Positions 1 to 11,956 of a DNA stretch of 64,000 nucleotides are shown here, in pieces (the first letter of the stretch is position 1; each line of letters starts with the position of its first letter). The stretch covers positions 1,674,001 to 1,738,000 of the forward strand of contig NC_039515.1 of NCBI RefSeq assembly GCF_003672135.1, read 5' to 3'. A program made the position numbers and the translations under genes. The DNA is from Ooceraea biroi. Taxonomy: Eukaryota > Arthropoda > Insecta > Hymenoptera > Formicidae. The notes beneath the pieces are model-generated. The model made no database searches. It was given only the letters and a program-made list of their open reading frames with translations, and was not told the origin of the DNA.

Positions 1-2511
1 TATGTTTTTCAAGGTTTCAGTCTTCGCGTTCGCATCGTTTGTCTATAAAAGTAACGCGCGCGGCGTGTCGATTTACGCGCTTATCGTGCCTCACCTTTCA
101 ATCAATTCGAGAGCAACTGTGCTTATCGTCTATCTATTATGCGCCTGTTATATATCGAGAAGAAAGGAACTCGCTTGTATGTTACTAATGACAACGATTT
201 ATAAATAGAGAATGTGAAATGCATCCTACGCGAGTGCTTACGTCACGGAACGTCGCATGTCTGTTCAAGGACTGAAGGCCGGTCGCATCAATGCGGATCG
301 ACGGCGAATCTACCTGTACGATTGACTGGACCTTCAGTTTTCAACTGCGAAGGGTAGAACGGGATGCATCCCAATGCCGCAACGCAATTGTTGTCGTTCC
401 TTTCTACAAATTTACGGATTTTCCGCCGTTTGGTACATTTCGGCGTAGTTCGTGAATTCGATTTTGCGGTCGATGCTCGAATTTCCGCAGTTTCAGGCCG
501 CATAGGATTTGCATGATGAACACTTATTATCCATCGGCACGACATGCGCCCGATGAGACGGAGAACCACTGTTAGACACCACGGTTGGGCTACGTAACGG
601 GTGAGTTGTAAGTGTGGTGGTCTCGAGCGGCGTGGGTGGTACGTGGAGCAACGGCAATGTGCCAAGCCGTGAGGGAGAGAGAGAGGCTGCTATGAATGAA
701 AGTGCCGCGTATCGATTTATCTCTGCGCCGCCCTACATACGAAATATGATAAATAGAGAGTGTGCCCCTGTACGGCTGAACGATCCGTAATGACACTCTC
801 AATCATTGCGCGACCCATCACCTGTCCGTCTTTCCTTCATCTCGGTCCCACTTAATACCGATTACGTGTTAATTAAGCGCGCGCGAGCTGACACGATCAT
901 TAGCGTATCTGATGTACGGTGATACGGTAAGTATAATGGGATTGAATCAGAGTTGTTCCCCGATGCGAATACAATGATGAGAAAGAGTAGAGACAACTTT
1001 ACAACTTGTAGCATTGTATAAATAAATACTAGAATTATTCGTGAGAGAATGAAGTAGCAGATAAGAAGACAATTAGAAGAAAACGTGCAAATATGATATA
1101 ACGACTCTGCATAAAAATTATATAACGTACATTCTCTCGCAAACAACATCATATTCTACATTCGTAGCGAATAATAAATAAATTTATTTGGCACATCATT
1201 GTAAAATCTGTTAATCGAAGCGCTGTAACTGGGTCATTCTTCCTAAATCCTTGAAGATTCATTTCGAATCCTTGAACACTGAGCAACCTTGTAAGAAATA
1301 ACAGTTAACTACTTTTCTGCTCATAGATTCAAAGTGCTGCAAGGATTTGTCGAGCTTCAGGACGACCACAGATCACAGCAAGTTCCGCGATCACGTGCAA
1401 TCGCGGACGGTCGCGGATTATCGACTCCAACCGTAACGCACCGTAGACCTAGGCTAAACGCGTCATCGTTCAAAACGATCCGATGTGGCGCCATTATTCA
1501 TTCATGCGAGCTGCTTCTACGTCAATGACTGCGGTCGTCCGAACTGCCACGCCAATTTGACGCTCGCCAACGCACGAATGCAGTTCCGACGCGCGAGATC
1601 GCTCGATTTCCGGTAGGACGCCGAAGGAATCCAATATCCGGAGGAATCGCACCGTTTATTGCGCGCTGCGGTGCCGCTCCGCCGTCGATACCGATACATT
1701 ATCGCGGTCCCTATCGCGGTAATTAAAATTGACCTCTCTCCCAGTTCCCGAAGAGGAAGAAAGACCGAGATGACAACTCCTTCCCAGCGGGAGACGACGG
1801 CCTCTAACGCATCCGAGTCCGCTCGCAGCCGGCGACGATGGCCGCCATGTCGCTGACGGAAGTCCTCTCCTCGCGAGGAGACGAGCGAACGGCGAGGACC
1901 GCGATTGACCGTCAACCTTTTCAACTCCCAATTCTCGAGAAAAAGAGAACTTCTCGCTGGAGGACTCACCTGGGTCATGAGAGAGGCGGAATCTTCATGC
2001 TCGCGGTAAGACACGCGACCGTAGCGGCGAGAGGGTGTAGCAGCGCGACAGCAGCGGCGGCGGCGTCGTCGTCGGTGGCGGCGACGTCGACGACGGTGGC
2101 GGTGGCGGCTGGTACTGTTACTGGTACTGATACTGATACTGATACTGGAGCTGGTGGTGTTGATTGCGCGGAATCGGCGTCGCGCGGATGCTCGCGTCTC
2201 ATCGCGCCGACCGAACGGGTACCTCTCACATCGCGTCGTCGAGTCTCGCGATTTTCCTTTCCGTTCTTTCTCTTCCTTCCCTTTCTGTCTGTTTCTCTCG
2301 CTCTTTCACACACTCCCTTACTCGCTCTCTGCCTCTTTTTCTCACTCGTGTTTTTCTTGGTTCCGGATATTCGCGCAAACGGTCGAAAGGGCGTGTTACG
2401 CGCACGATGGACGCGCGTAATCCGCGAGGAATCGAGCCGACCGACCGACCGACCGACCCCTCCGACAATGGCTGCGGCTCCGTTTAGGGGTTGAAGGGAG
2501 CACGCGCGAGA

Positions 2512-2532
2512 CGACGCGACGCGACGCGACGC
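2512..2532. repeat. Short tandem repeat, unit GCGAC
   Basis: About four copies of a GCGAC unit lie in the CpG-rich block. Two other simple runs are nearby: ACCG units near 2440-2457 and a TACTGA-like run near 2115-2146. No function is evident. Confidence 0.7.
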
Positions 2533-3019
2533 GGGCGTCGCCGTGACGCATTACCACCCAGCGGCGTAAGAAGAGGGAGGAAAGGGCGGAAGAGCGAGTG
2601 GGCGTAGGGAGAGAGAGATATGTGTTTTTCGTACAAGCTGTGCGCGCGAGCGGATAGATAGGTGTGCGGGAAACGTGTGGTTTGACACCTACGATGAATT
2701 TATAATAGCCGACCGTGGCGCGGTCTCTCCGCGATGTATGTTTATAGTATCCTTGCGCGTCCTCCGCGCCTTTGACGCGTTACGAGCGTCAAAGGGGTTG
2801 GAAGGAGTGCATCGTTAAACTGATACGTCTCAAGTACACGTGCGTTACCGAGACATGCGGCTATGCAGGTCGTTTGTGCGGATTGATGTATTCGGTTGTC
2901 AATCAAGCTCGTTCTGGTTTATGTTTAAAAAAATAATCAATTTTCTTGTTAAACTAAATTATTCGTTTGAAGTTCCGGAATATATACATAAATAGGTATG
3001 AATAAAGTTTATAAAATTC

Positions 3020-3025
3020 TTTATT
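3020..3025 (-). terminator. Candidate polyadenylation signal of the NAGA gene
   Basis: TTTATT on the plus strand reads AATAAA on the minus strand, about 90 bases past the NAGA stop codon at 3117-3119. This is a normal 3' UTR distance. Confidence 0.5.
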
Positions 3026-3116
3026 TCCTATTCTTTCTTACGATATAATGTGTTAATATAGAACATAACGCATATAAAAACGCCGATAGAAATTCAATAA
3101 TACTTTAGATACACGA

Positions 3117-3803
3117 TCATTTAAATGAGTTTTGCCTAACTTTAAACACCTGATTCAAGGGCGAGTACGGCGAGTAACGAAACCCGTCATCTATGTTCAA
3201 ATTACACCGCAGTATCACCACACCCGACGGATTCACTTTCACCTTGATCTTGGTTTGCGGTGACAATATGCCGTAATCCACATCCTCATACAAATCCTGA
3301 AAACATGAACAATTACGTTAGAAAATGTTTTTCTCACCGTTCCATAAATTTTATAAAAGTTCCATTTAATATTTCACATCAAATTAAACATGTGTGTTTA
3401 TTTTGATTCAATAATTTAATTAAATTAGTAATTTTATAAAATTAACGAGATTTAATTGTTGACTACGAACTTCTACGCGGTATCCTCCCGGATACTGTAG
3501 ACCCAGCTCCTTCAGTGTGACTGATACATCCGATGGTGTACCATCCGTTCGCCTGTTGACGAACGCGATTGCGTACGAGTAGTAATTTTGGTAAACTGGG
3601 GTGATGGGCCTCGCCCAAATCTCAATGCCCTTATGCTGCAATCACGTAAGTTATCAATGAATCGTGCTGTGCAAAATATATTTCAAGTCACAAGATTTCA
3701 CACAAATAACATTTCTCGCATGGTAAAGAAATTCACAATATCATTCGATAAATCACTCTTCGGAGTAACTGAGAACATCTTTGTTACTGCATCAGAATAC
3801 GCG

Positions 3804-3836
<33 letters not shown>

Positions 3837-5533
3837 AATTTAGATAATTTAATTGACCAAATTTAAAAACTATCAAAACAAAGTTTTAATATTAGTTTCG
3901 TCTCCAAAAAAGCTTTAGAAGCTTGCTATTAACAGATAACGCACGTATTTTTAAATGTCCTGTATACTTGAGCATATCAATCATCACCACTAATATGCAT
4001 CACAACTAAACTCATTTATCTTGCGTTTCAACTGACTCATAATGATTGCTGCGTCGATATGCTCGAGACACTGACACATTCAACGTTTACGTCACTCACT
4101 TTGTATATCCGCCGACCCTGGATGCCCAGTGGATCTTGGTCCACGGCGATAATTTTCTTGTTTTGCAAAATAGCCTTGTACTCTGGTCTGATCGTCCTGA
4201 GATCAACGGACATGAGCAACGGCGCCGCTAGGATTGCCCAGATTGCCATTTGCGTTTTGCTTTGCTCATAGCTCAGTCCGAAATTGCCGATGATCAGCAT
4301 ATCAGGATCGTTCCAGTGACCAGGCCCAGCATTAGGCACAATCACGTCCTGATTGTTGCCGTAATAGTCGATAATGCTTTCCACACTCGCCCAGGAGTCC
4401 TGGATGTCGTCAAAGTTGCGCCAAAGATTGCAGTGTTCCGCTATCGCGGTATAGTTTGGCTAAAAAAAATACATAAACGTCAGCGATAGTTAAAAAATAA
4501 ATAGAGGAGCATATACTGCATACAAAAAAAACACTCACCTGCATACCGGCATAGATCTGATACACGGGCCAGCTGCAGGAGTATATCATGTGTTTGCCAG
4601 TTTGATTCAGGTGGAACCCAAACTCAGGATAGCCTTCAATGAGCATCGTTTTAATACTAACTTGTTCAATCAAGAAGCGAGAGAATTATATCTAGGGTTT
4701 AACTGTACCTCTATCCATATCGACGGGATGTGAGTAACATCCGTCCAACTTTACATAGTCCACATCCCAAGATGCGAACGTGGCAGCGTCTATTTCCAGG
4801 TAACCCAATATACCTGGATATCCGGCGCAAGTGTAATTGCCGTAATCTTCATAAATGCCAAACTTAAGACCTTTTGAGTGTACCTGACGATCAAAATAAT
4901 GATATTATTGATCTAGTATTAAGCAGTTCCATAGAAGAAAACAAATAAAATTCTATAGCTTTCTCTTATTTTCTAGTCTCAATAAAACTTTGAGTCTAGA
5001 AAATATATTGAGCCTAGAACAATGAATTTGTGCAACTGGCAAATGTTGGAACAAAAAGTTTGCTGAAACTATGCATTTTTGGGGTAATCAACACTGAATT
5101 ACATAATCAGACAGGCTCTTCATGCCATATGGGAATCGCTCTCTGTCTGGAACAAGCTGCCCATTCAAGTCCCTCTCCTTTTCCAGCCAGCAGTCATCCA
5201 CGTTAATGTACTCATAGCCCACTGCAGCATAGCCCTCGGCTACCACGATATCTGTCATAGTTCGGAAGAGACGATCACTGCGAAAAACACAGAAAACCAA
5301 TCACTGTAACTATACTCTTGTACGAAATATTCCACAACTATCGATGCTACTCAAACTGCTGGTGCTCACCTTATGCAATTATCCGGATCATTTTTGCAGT
5401 CAGTGTTGCATCTGAATCTCTCCCAGGCCAACCAGCCCATCGGTGGCGTCCTGGCCAAACCATTCTCCAGGGCAGGCACCAGAGTAGCCAGCGACAGGAG
5501 TACACAAAGGGTCCGCAACGAGTTGCGCAGCAT
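3117..5533 (-). CDS. NAGA: Alpha-N-acetylgalactosaminidase (glycoside hydrolase family 27), lysosomal
   Basis: This retaining glycosidase removes terminal alpha-GalNAc from glycoconjugates in the lysosome. Seven exons are joined: 5370-5533, 5103-5277, 4709-4883, 4539-4633, 4100-4459, 3471-3635 and 3117-3296, giving 437 residues with all phases consistent. The N-terminus is a hydrophobic signal peptide (about residues 1-21), followed by the family's LARTPPMGW start of the TIM barrel. Visible active-site elements are INVDDCW (Asp82/83, sugar-hydroxyl binding), VKLDGCY (nucleophile Asp160) and RNFDDIQDSW (acid/base Asp221). At the position that sets substrate choice the sequence reads CSWPV. Ser192 and small Val195 match NAGA (Ser, Ala) rather than alpha-galactosidase A (Glu, Leu). 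A beta-sandwich C-terminal domain follows from about residue 325. The ATG at 5533 was chosen because it begins the signal peptide. A pyrimidine-rich stretch ending in CAG sits directly before it, so a 5' UTR intron is likely. Confidence 0.93.
3800..3837. repeat. Compound microsatellite (CG)n(GA)n in a NAGA intron
   Basis: About ten CG dinucleotides pass directly into about nine GA dinucleotides, within the intron between NAGA exons 5 and 6. This is a Z-DNA-prone, slippage-prone tract with no other evident role. Confidence 0.9.
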
Positions 5534-8500
5534 TCTGCAGAAAGGGAAATACTCTGCTCGCGTTCAGTGAGTCGGATGTGATGATGTACTACCAAGTCGG
5601 CAGCATAGTCCAGAGGTGCAGAGCGGAGCAGGATTCCCGTGACAGGATGAACGACGGAGAGGTCATCGGGGGTAATGCTGATCCAGGAGGAATGACGCGA
5701 TCGCGAGCGCGTGTAATGACGAGGCGCGCCTACCGTACTGATCTGATATAAGAGGCAGGTTCGCTCGCTCGCTCGCTCGTTGCCGCCGCCGTCGCCGCCG
5801 CGAGTACTTTCACCCAATGCCCCATTTCATTTTTACGCGCGATCACCGTCGCTGACTCGCGTCGTGCCGCGCCTGCCTCCACCGCGCCGTCCGCTGACGG
5901 ACATACGACGTCGTGGCCCAGCCCCGTTGTGTTACGAGAGCATAATCGCGCCGAGTTTCCTACGCGAGCGGATGCGCGTTACACGGCCGTGCGAAGAGGT
6001 TAGGAGCGCGGGCGGGCGCGCGAGCGCGCGTGACGTGACGCGATAGGTTAGATTGTTTATCCTTTATCCTTTTTTGTCTGAGGTTTGAAAACTCCCGGGA
6101 TTTTCTCGGCGCGCGGATTCGAGCGTGAGTCCAGATTGACGTCCGAATCATTTTCGATCGTGCGTACACGAAATGGGTTATATCTTCAAACTTTCGATGA
6201 TCTTGCTGATTTTTATTGCTACTTTTGTCGCTTGCGTTGGTCGAAACTGTCAAGATGTGACTGCCGGGAGAATTTATGTTTGGGAGTTCTCTGAACGATG
6301 TCACTTAGGTGATCACTCCTTATTCGAGTTGCTTATCGTCATCGCTTCAGGTCTTTAAATCTGGCAAGTCCTGTCGCCTCCGTAAAAGATTCTCTCTTCG
6401 TAAATTATTGTAACGTACAATCTTATTTACGGCCAATCTAAATGTAAATGTCAAGCCTCGATAAAAAAAAAGAAGAAAAAAAGATAGAAAATATTCACGT
6501 AACCCAATTCTGCTTGATTTTGGGAAAAAATGATCGAGAGTGATTTTACCTTTCGGAACACGTCGTGCCTTTCGCGCCAATTTGCTGCAAAATTTCTTAT
6601 TTATTATACAAGTGCTGTTTCACAAGAGAGCGTGGATTAGATTCGTGGGCGACTGCGAATACAGAATGCCAAGTGTTTTTTCCCCGAAGGCTATTGGGAG
6701 AAGTTAAACAACAATTATTATGCGTCCTTCGCATTTTAAATCGGCGTGTCGAGTCTTCTCATTCGCGCGCGCATATGTAAACGTTCAGGCAGAAGCCAGG
6801 GATTTACGAGTCATCTCGCGAAAAAACTGCGTCGCACTGGGAAAATGAGATAAACCTTTTAAACTCTACGTCGATTTCGGTGACGTTTTCGGCCTGCATT
6901 GCATTGCACGATTCTGCTGACGTCGGCCCGGCTATCGTTACTAATAAAAATGAAAGCATCCTGGCTGGCTCTAGAGGGGCTCAGACGTGGCAGAGAGCGC
7001 GCGTTAAGAGAGCGAGAGGAGACAAGCGAGCCGTCCCGCCGCGAGATCGGTCGTGCGATTCAGCTGAGAGAGCGCGAGAGGAAGAGAGAGAAACGACGAG
7101 GTATACAGTGGGAATATCGTGAGTGGGAGAGATCAACTTCGTGAACTCACGACCGTACTAATGTACAGGATGCCTCAAAACCGACAACCGACTTCACTTG
7201 AAGCGTACATTCAAGCTACCAGATTGCCATGCGCTCCACGACGTTGTCTCTATTATTGCCAACGTTACCGCGAATTATAATCCTCATTATTCGCATTAGT
7301 GCCGCTCTCTATCACTATCATTACTGCTCTTTCTCCGATCTACTACTGATGCGCTGTAATAATTATTATCATTATTAGCATGACTGTTGCCGCGTAAACT
7401 AACTTGCACTGCCGCGTTTCCGCATAGTGCGGGAGGCACGGCTCCGCGCGCGCGTCGCGAGCCGAGAAAGTAGCCGAATAGAGCCGAACCGGTTCGCTTG
7501 CTCGTCATTCTACGTTGCGGGAAAAGGACAAAAAAAAGAAAGAAAAAAAAGGGAAGAGAGAAGAGAGACCGATACCTCACTCGAGAAAGAAGGCCAACGT
7601 TGGCGACGGCAGTGGCGGCGGTGGCGGTCGTCGTGATACGTCGACGTGATGCTCAACATTGACACGAAAGGAACGCTGCGACATTCTTTTATTCGGCGCG
7701 ATCGCGTCCCTATCGCACAGAAGAAATCTCACCGGGCGCATCGACCGATCAGTCGATCCGTATCTCGCACGTACTTGATCGTTGAAACGGTCGTCCGAGG
7801 CGTGCGAACGAATTGAACGTTGCTGCACGTCGAGATCCGGGAGTCACGTGACTTGCACGAGTACCGCGCCAAATTGTGGAATTAACTTCAGAGCGGAGCG
7901 GAGCTGAATCGCGTTATTAGGCGGTTAGCGAGGCATACCGGAAATTATAGCGCGTTTAAGTTAATACAATGTTTGCCGGCGAAAGGATCGCGAGCACCGG
8001 AGATAATTAAGGAACAATTAATTCCATTTACGTTCGTGATTTTCTGGAACGCCGTAAGAAATCGGATCGCCGTAGGAAATCATGGGATTTATATGTCTAA
8101 ACGACTAGAATAAAAGTGCATTGATGTTTACTTGGATTTCTCGATGGACTATATCAAGCGGAAAAAAATCTTGCGCATTTAACGCCGACGATATCTTCAC
8201 CTCTTCATCCACCTGAGATAACTCGCGAGATCGATAATGCGTAATAACAATACACTGTAGTAGTATCTGGCGTTTTATCTCGCATTTGGAGCGATCGTAA
8301 TCGAAGAGAGATTCATTTCGTTACATCATAAACACGACCGTGATGTAACAAACAACATGCTTCAGCGTAATTTAATGCCTACATGACATTTTGCAACGTA
8401 GCAAATTAAATATACGCCTTAATCGCGAATATAAACAACCGCCGCGAACGGTGCGACGGTAAATCTGCTGTCTAAAAATATGCGTTACACCTGTCTCCCT

Positions 8501-10454
8501 CGCGAATCCTCTCTGAGAAACACATAAACGAGCACAACTCTTCTCGCCTTCTAATTTCCTCCCTCCTCCCTTCCCGTCCCGCCTTAGAATGGAGAGTCTG
8601 ATTTCATACACGCGCTCGCATCTTTCCGCCAGGCTAATTCTACTCTCTATCCCAGAGGCAAGAGTGAGAGGGAGAGATAAAGAAAAAGGAACGATCGTAC
8701 GACTGTAATGATACCGAATTGGCGAGCTTCGTCTCCTAATCGCGCGAGAACCGTATTGGTGCCCGCATTAGAAAGAGCGCGGTTTGTAATCGCGCGCCGG
8801 GTCGAGGTCGATGAAATAATTCCATCGGTTTTGCATTCTAAGCTATCGTAACCCTGGCATGATCCACATCCACGCTTCACTCGTCCCGGGGAATTGGCGA
8901 CCGGTATTTCCACGGCATCTCGCGCTACGCGCGCGCGTCTATCGCGATTTGCATCCGATACCGTCTCGTACCGTCTCCGAAGGAGAAATCGAACGAGCAA
9001 AATTCAGATCAGGGAATCGCGACACGCGTACGCAACATATGCATGAGATTCACTGCCGATGCGATGCTCCAGCCTCCTCTCGTCAAGCGTCTCTCTCTCT
9101 CTTTCTCTGTCTTTTTACCTTTCCCTCTGTCTCTCTGTCTTTCACTCTCTCTCTCTCTTTCTTTCTCTCGAATCCTCTGAGAAGTCTTTATAATCGTATC
9201 TCTTAGAGACCATACGCGTCTTTTAATCGGGAACAATAGAAACCGCATCTAGCGAATTAAACGGCGCACGCGAGCGTGCGAGTAATAGACTCGTCGCGAC
9301 TTCAGTTAAAACGCGATTACTCTTTGTACGCGATCAATCTTCTTACGTAGCGCACACGAGGATAACACGTACCTTTTTCTGCCACGTGTTGCGCAGGAAC
9401 GTTAATTTATTATAGCGCGTTGTGAAATGTATATATATGCACGCATTTTTCGTGCGTAACATATAAACGTAGACACGCACAATCTATAGACACATGTTTT
9501 TTGTTTCCCCGTGCGTTATCGTACATCGTCTAGTTGATAATCCGTATCAACGTTGATAAAGTTTACGTTGGACCGCCGCGCGTTGCCTCTAATGGCGCGA
9601 CTGGCTTCGGTAAATAAGTTGCAACAAACAACAAAGTTATCGTTGCACATCGCTATTTCGATCCAGAGATACACGTCAATGAAAACGTTGCTGAGGCACG
9701 TTAAACTTTCCGCTCGAGCAGCATTAAATCAGATTTTTCGGATATCAATAGAACAAGTCCCACGCGCCGTTTGACTTGGCACAGTTTCAACGCGTTGCAC
9801 GCAATTTGCATCCTGCCGCGTTTTATTTTCGACGTCTCCAGCGCGAAGCGCGCCGCCGCCTTCGTACTCTTAAATGGCGATACTAATGACTGGAAAAAGA
9901 TCGGTGGATTAATCAATCAAATTAATTTCAGGGACACTTTCTTATTTCTAGAGAAGGAATTTCTAGTTATTACGGATGGATAGAACTTACTTTATTCTTC
10001 GAGTCTTTTAGTTAACAATTATTTTGTTGCTTCGGAGCGCGCATCTATCATCGGCGCAGTACATTTTTCGAGAGCGAAATCTCAAGACGTGGAGAGATAA
10101 GAGCGTTGATCAAATAACGATGGTATCTCGCATAATTATAAAAATCGATTTATCACTGTAAGCATGATTATTATAACACAGTGACGAGTTTCTTGATTAA
10201 ATATAAACAGATTAAAGAGTTTATTGTGATGCCACATGTGCCACCGGCGGCTATCTTTATGAAATAAGATTAAGAAGGCGTTATCAATAAATAGCAGCTA
10301 TTTATCGTTTAATTACAAAAGTAAAGTAAAGTAAAGTAAAATACATATACGCATATTTATATACATACAAAAGTACGTGGATTTTAGCTCTAAAGAATGG
10401 AAACGAGGGTGAGGGGAGGCGGCTGCGCTGATATGTTTTAGTCCATCGATCATT
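5534..10454. other. Intergenic between NAGA and Mp20, with NAGA promoter side
   Basis: No conserved coding sequence is seen. The stretch from about 5560 to 6040 is CpG-rich and is the probable NAGA promoter and 5' UTR, including a TCGC tetranucleotide run at about 5760-5779. Between 7000 and 9200 there are purine- and pyrimidine-rich simple tracts (GAGAGA, TCTCTC) that create spurious Arg/Ser-rich reading frames. AATAAA on the minus strand at 10220-10225 may end Mp20. Confidence 0.5.
10220..10225 (-). terminator. Candidate polyadenylation signal of Mp20
   Basis: TTTATT on the plus strand is AATAAA on the minus strand, about 230 bases downstream of the Mp20 stop at 10455. It is one of few candidates in that interval. 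Confidence 0.35.
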
Positions 10455-11617
10455 TTACTTTCCAAGGAGGATTTTGCGAGTGGCACCGATACTCTGTCCG
10501 GCCTGAGTCGCGCCCTTGTTCGAACCCGCCTGAAGACCGATCACCGATTCGCCGGCTCGTAATTGTTCCTCCGTGAAGTCACGTTTGCATTCCTCTGATG
10601 GTTTCGGTCCTAGGTAAGGGCCCTTCCATTCGGCATGCTTGTACGTCTAAACAGACGGAAACAGCAGAATATAATTAACGATATTACGACATTCTTTACT
10701 GTAGAAAAGTGAATAAAGCACAAAGAGAGTAATGTAAGTAATGATAATGATGTTTTGATTACAATTTTTTTGCTGTAGACAATGCTGTACGAAAATGGAC
10801 AGAGATTAATACGGAAATTATTAACGAAACTTACCGTTCTACCGAGCGCGAACAAGGTGGTGACTACTTGCGCCATGTCTTTCTTCTCCCACAAGTCCAC
10901 CGTTTGGAAAACGTCGACATCATCCACCCCGTAATCCTTTAGAGCCTTTTGGAACCTATACCGCGTTTGATGTTGTGATGTTGTAATTCACAAATAATAC
11001 GAGAATCGTTGTCGTTTCTACTACTACTTACATATTAATATTCTCCATCATCTTGAACTGTCCACCGCTGCTGTTGACCTTTGGTACCGATCCGGGAGAC
11101 AGTTTGTTCATCAGATGGCACAAAACCTGACCATCCTTGAGCACATCGTCGAACGATTCACCGGCAGGGAACTTCTTGCCGAGGATCGACTCGATCCATT
11201 CCTGCGCCTCCTTCTCTTGCTCCGGATTGCGTTTTGCCGCAATCTGTGAAAAGACATGCGGTTTGCCTTAAAATATTTTATTACCATAATTTTTTGAAAA
11301 ATGAGAAATTTTCCACATACACACAAGAGTGTATGAATGGTGATTTTCCAAAGGATTAATGAAATTCTGCGACTTTAAATATCTCAAAACGACTAAAAAT
11401 TTTTTGGATTTACAATTTACACTTTGTGTGAAAATATTTTTTCATTTTGTTTTAATAAGATGAAAAGTTCTTTCTTGTATCAGAAAATCCAAGGAATGTG
11501 GAAAACCTCCGGAAACGGATCACTGGGCGACGCTCATGACCGTAAACGGATACGGACAGTTACACCACACGATTGTGAAATATGTACCTTAGCGCGCACT
11601 TGACGTTCTAGAGCCAT
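10455..11617 (-). CDS. Mp20: Muscle protein 20 (calponin/transgelin family)
   Basis: Actin-associated protein of insect synchronous muscle. Four exons, 11588-11617, 11032-11243, 10835-10955 and 10455-10646, give 184 residues. From my knowledge of the family this is the length of Drosophila Mp20. The start MALERQVRAKIAAKRNP is the family's usual N-terminus. A single calponin-homology domain covers about residues 20-130 (EAQEWIESILGKKFP, LKDGQVLCHLMNKL, VNSSGGQFKMMENI, VFQTVDLWEKKD). Near the C-terminus lies one calponin-like repeat, VIGLQAGSNKGATQAGQ, followed by the conserved ending RKILLGK. The first coding exon is only 30 bases, so it falls below the length cut of a simple reading-frame search. 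A TATA box at 11667-11675 fits a strongly and tissue-specifically expressed gene. Confidence 0.95.
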
Positions 11618-11666
11618 CCTTACGATATTTTTGAAAAGACTGAAGTGCCTCGGTTCCTAGTCGCGG

Positions 11667-11675
11667 CTTTTTATA
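11667..11675 (-). promoter_or_regulatory. TATA box of Mp20
   Basis: The minus strand reads TATAAAAAG about 50 bases upstream of the ATG at 11617. That puts transcription start near 11640 and leaves a leader of roughly 20-25 bases. Position and sequence are both canonical. Confidence 0.7.
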
Positions 11676-11748
11676 CGTTCGTGAGGACCACGCAACCACC
11701 GCAGCCAAGTCGGGGGCGAAATCTGTCCAACAACGTAAGAGGGTTGTA

Positions 11749-11956
11749 TACAGGGTGTCCTATGCTGCTTTCTGACTGGAAAGTACCTTTCGCGGGGCAA
11801 ACGTGCAGTCAAGGATATTTCATTATCATATCCATGGATTTCTACGTATCCTCAAAACTTCCTCTGTATCCTGTCCTCTTTTTTCGCTCATCTAATAATA
11901 AGCAGGAAGTTGAAATATTTTTTCTCCATGCTGCATGGTCGACGAGACACCCTATA
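11749..11956. mobile_element. Small MITE-like element, about 0.2 kb
   Basis: The left edge reads TATACAGGGTGTCC. The right edge, in reverse complement, reads TATATAGGGTGTCT. These form imperfect terminal inverted repeats next to TA dinucleotides, as in Tc1/mariner MITEs. There is no coding capacity. The first bases, CAGGGTG, are shared with the larger element at 20511. It sits just upstream of the Mp20 TATA box. The short match makes this a moderate call. Confidence 0.5.

Larger units (their letters stand above)
1..3116. other. Intergenic, CpG-rich block at about 1.4-2.9 kb; no gene resolved
   Basis: No conserved protein is visible on either strand. The part from about 1400 to 2900 is markedly GC- and CpG-rich against AT-rich flanks, as at the promoters and first exons of other genes in this window. 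It holds a good minus-strand splice donor (exon end at 1970, followed by GTGAGT) and a plus-strand one (intron start at 2006, GTAAGA). It may therefore contain a 5' untranslated or first exon of a gene lying outside the window. The open reading frames here are low-complexity Arg/Ser/Ala-rich frames, as expected from GC-rich DNA, and several have no ATG. Confidence 0.4.

Noticed and set aside
1517..2014. Minus-strand frame beginning VSYREHED, read as a gene start
   Set aside because: The apparent start is GTG and composition is GC-driven. Only the splice donor inside it is interesting, so it was kept as a finding and not as a CDS.
3117..5533. Alpha-galactosidase A (GLA) as the identity of the GH27 gene
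   Set aside because: Ser and Val at the specificity positions match NAGA and not GLA (Glu, Leu).
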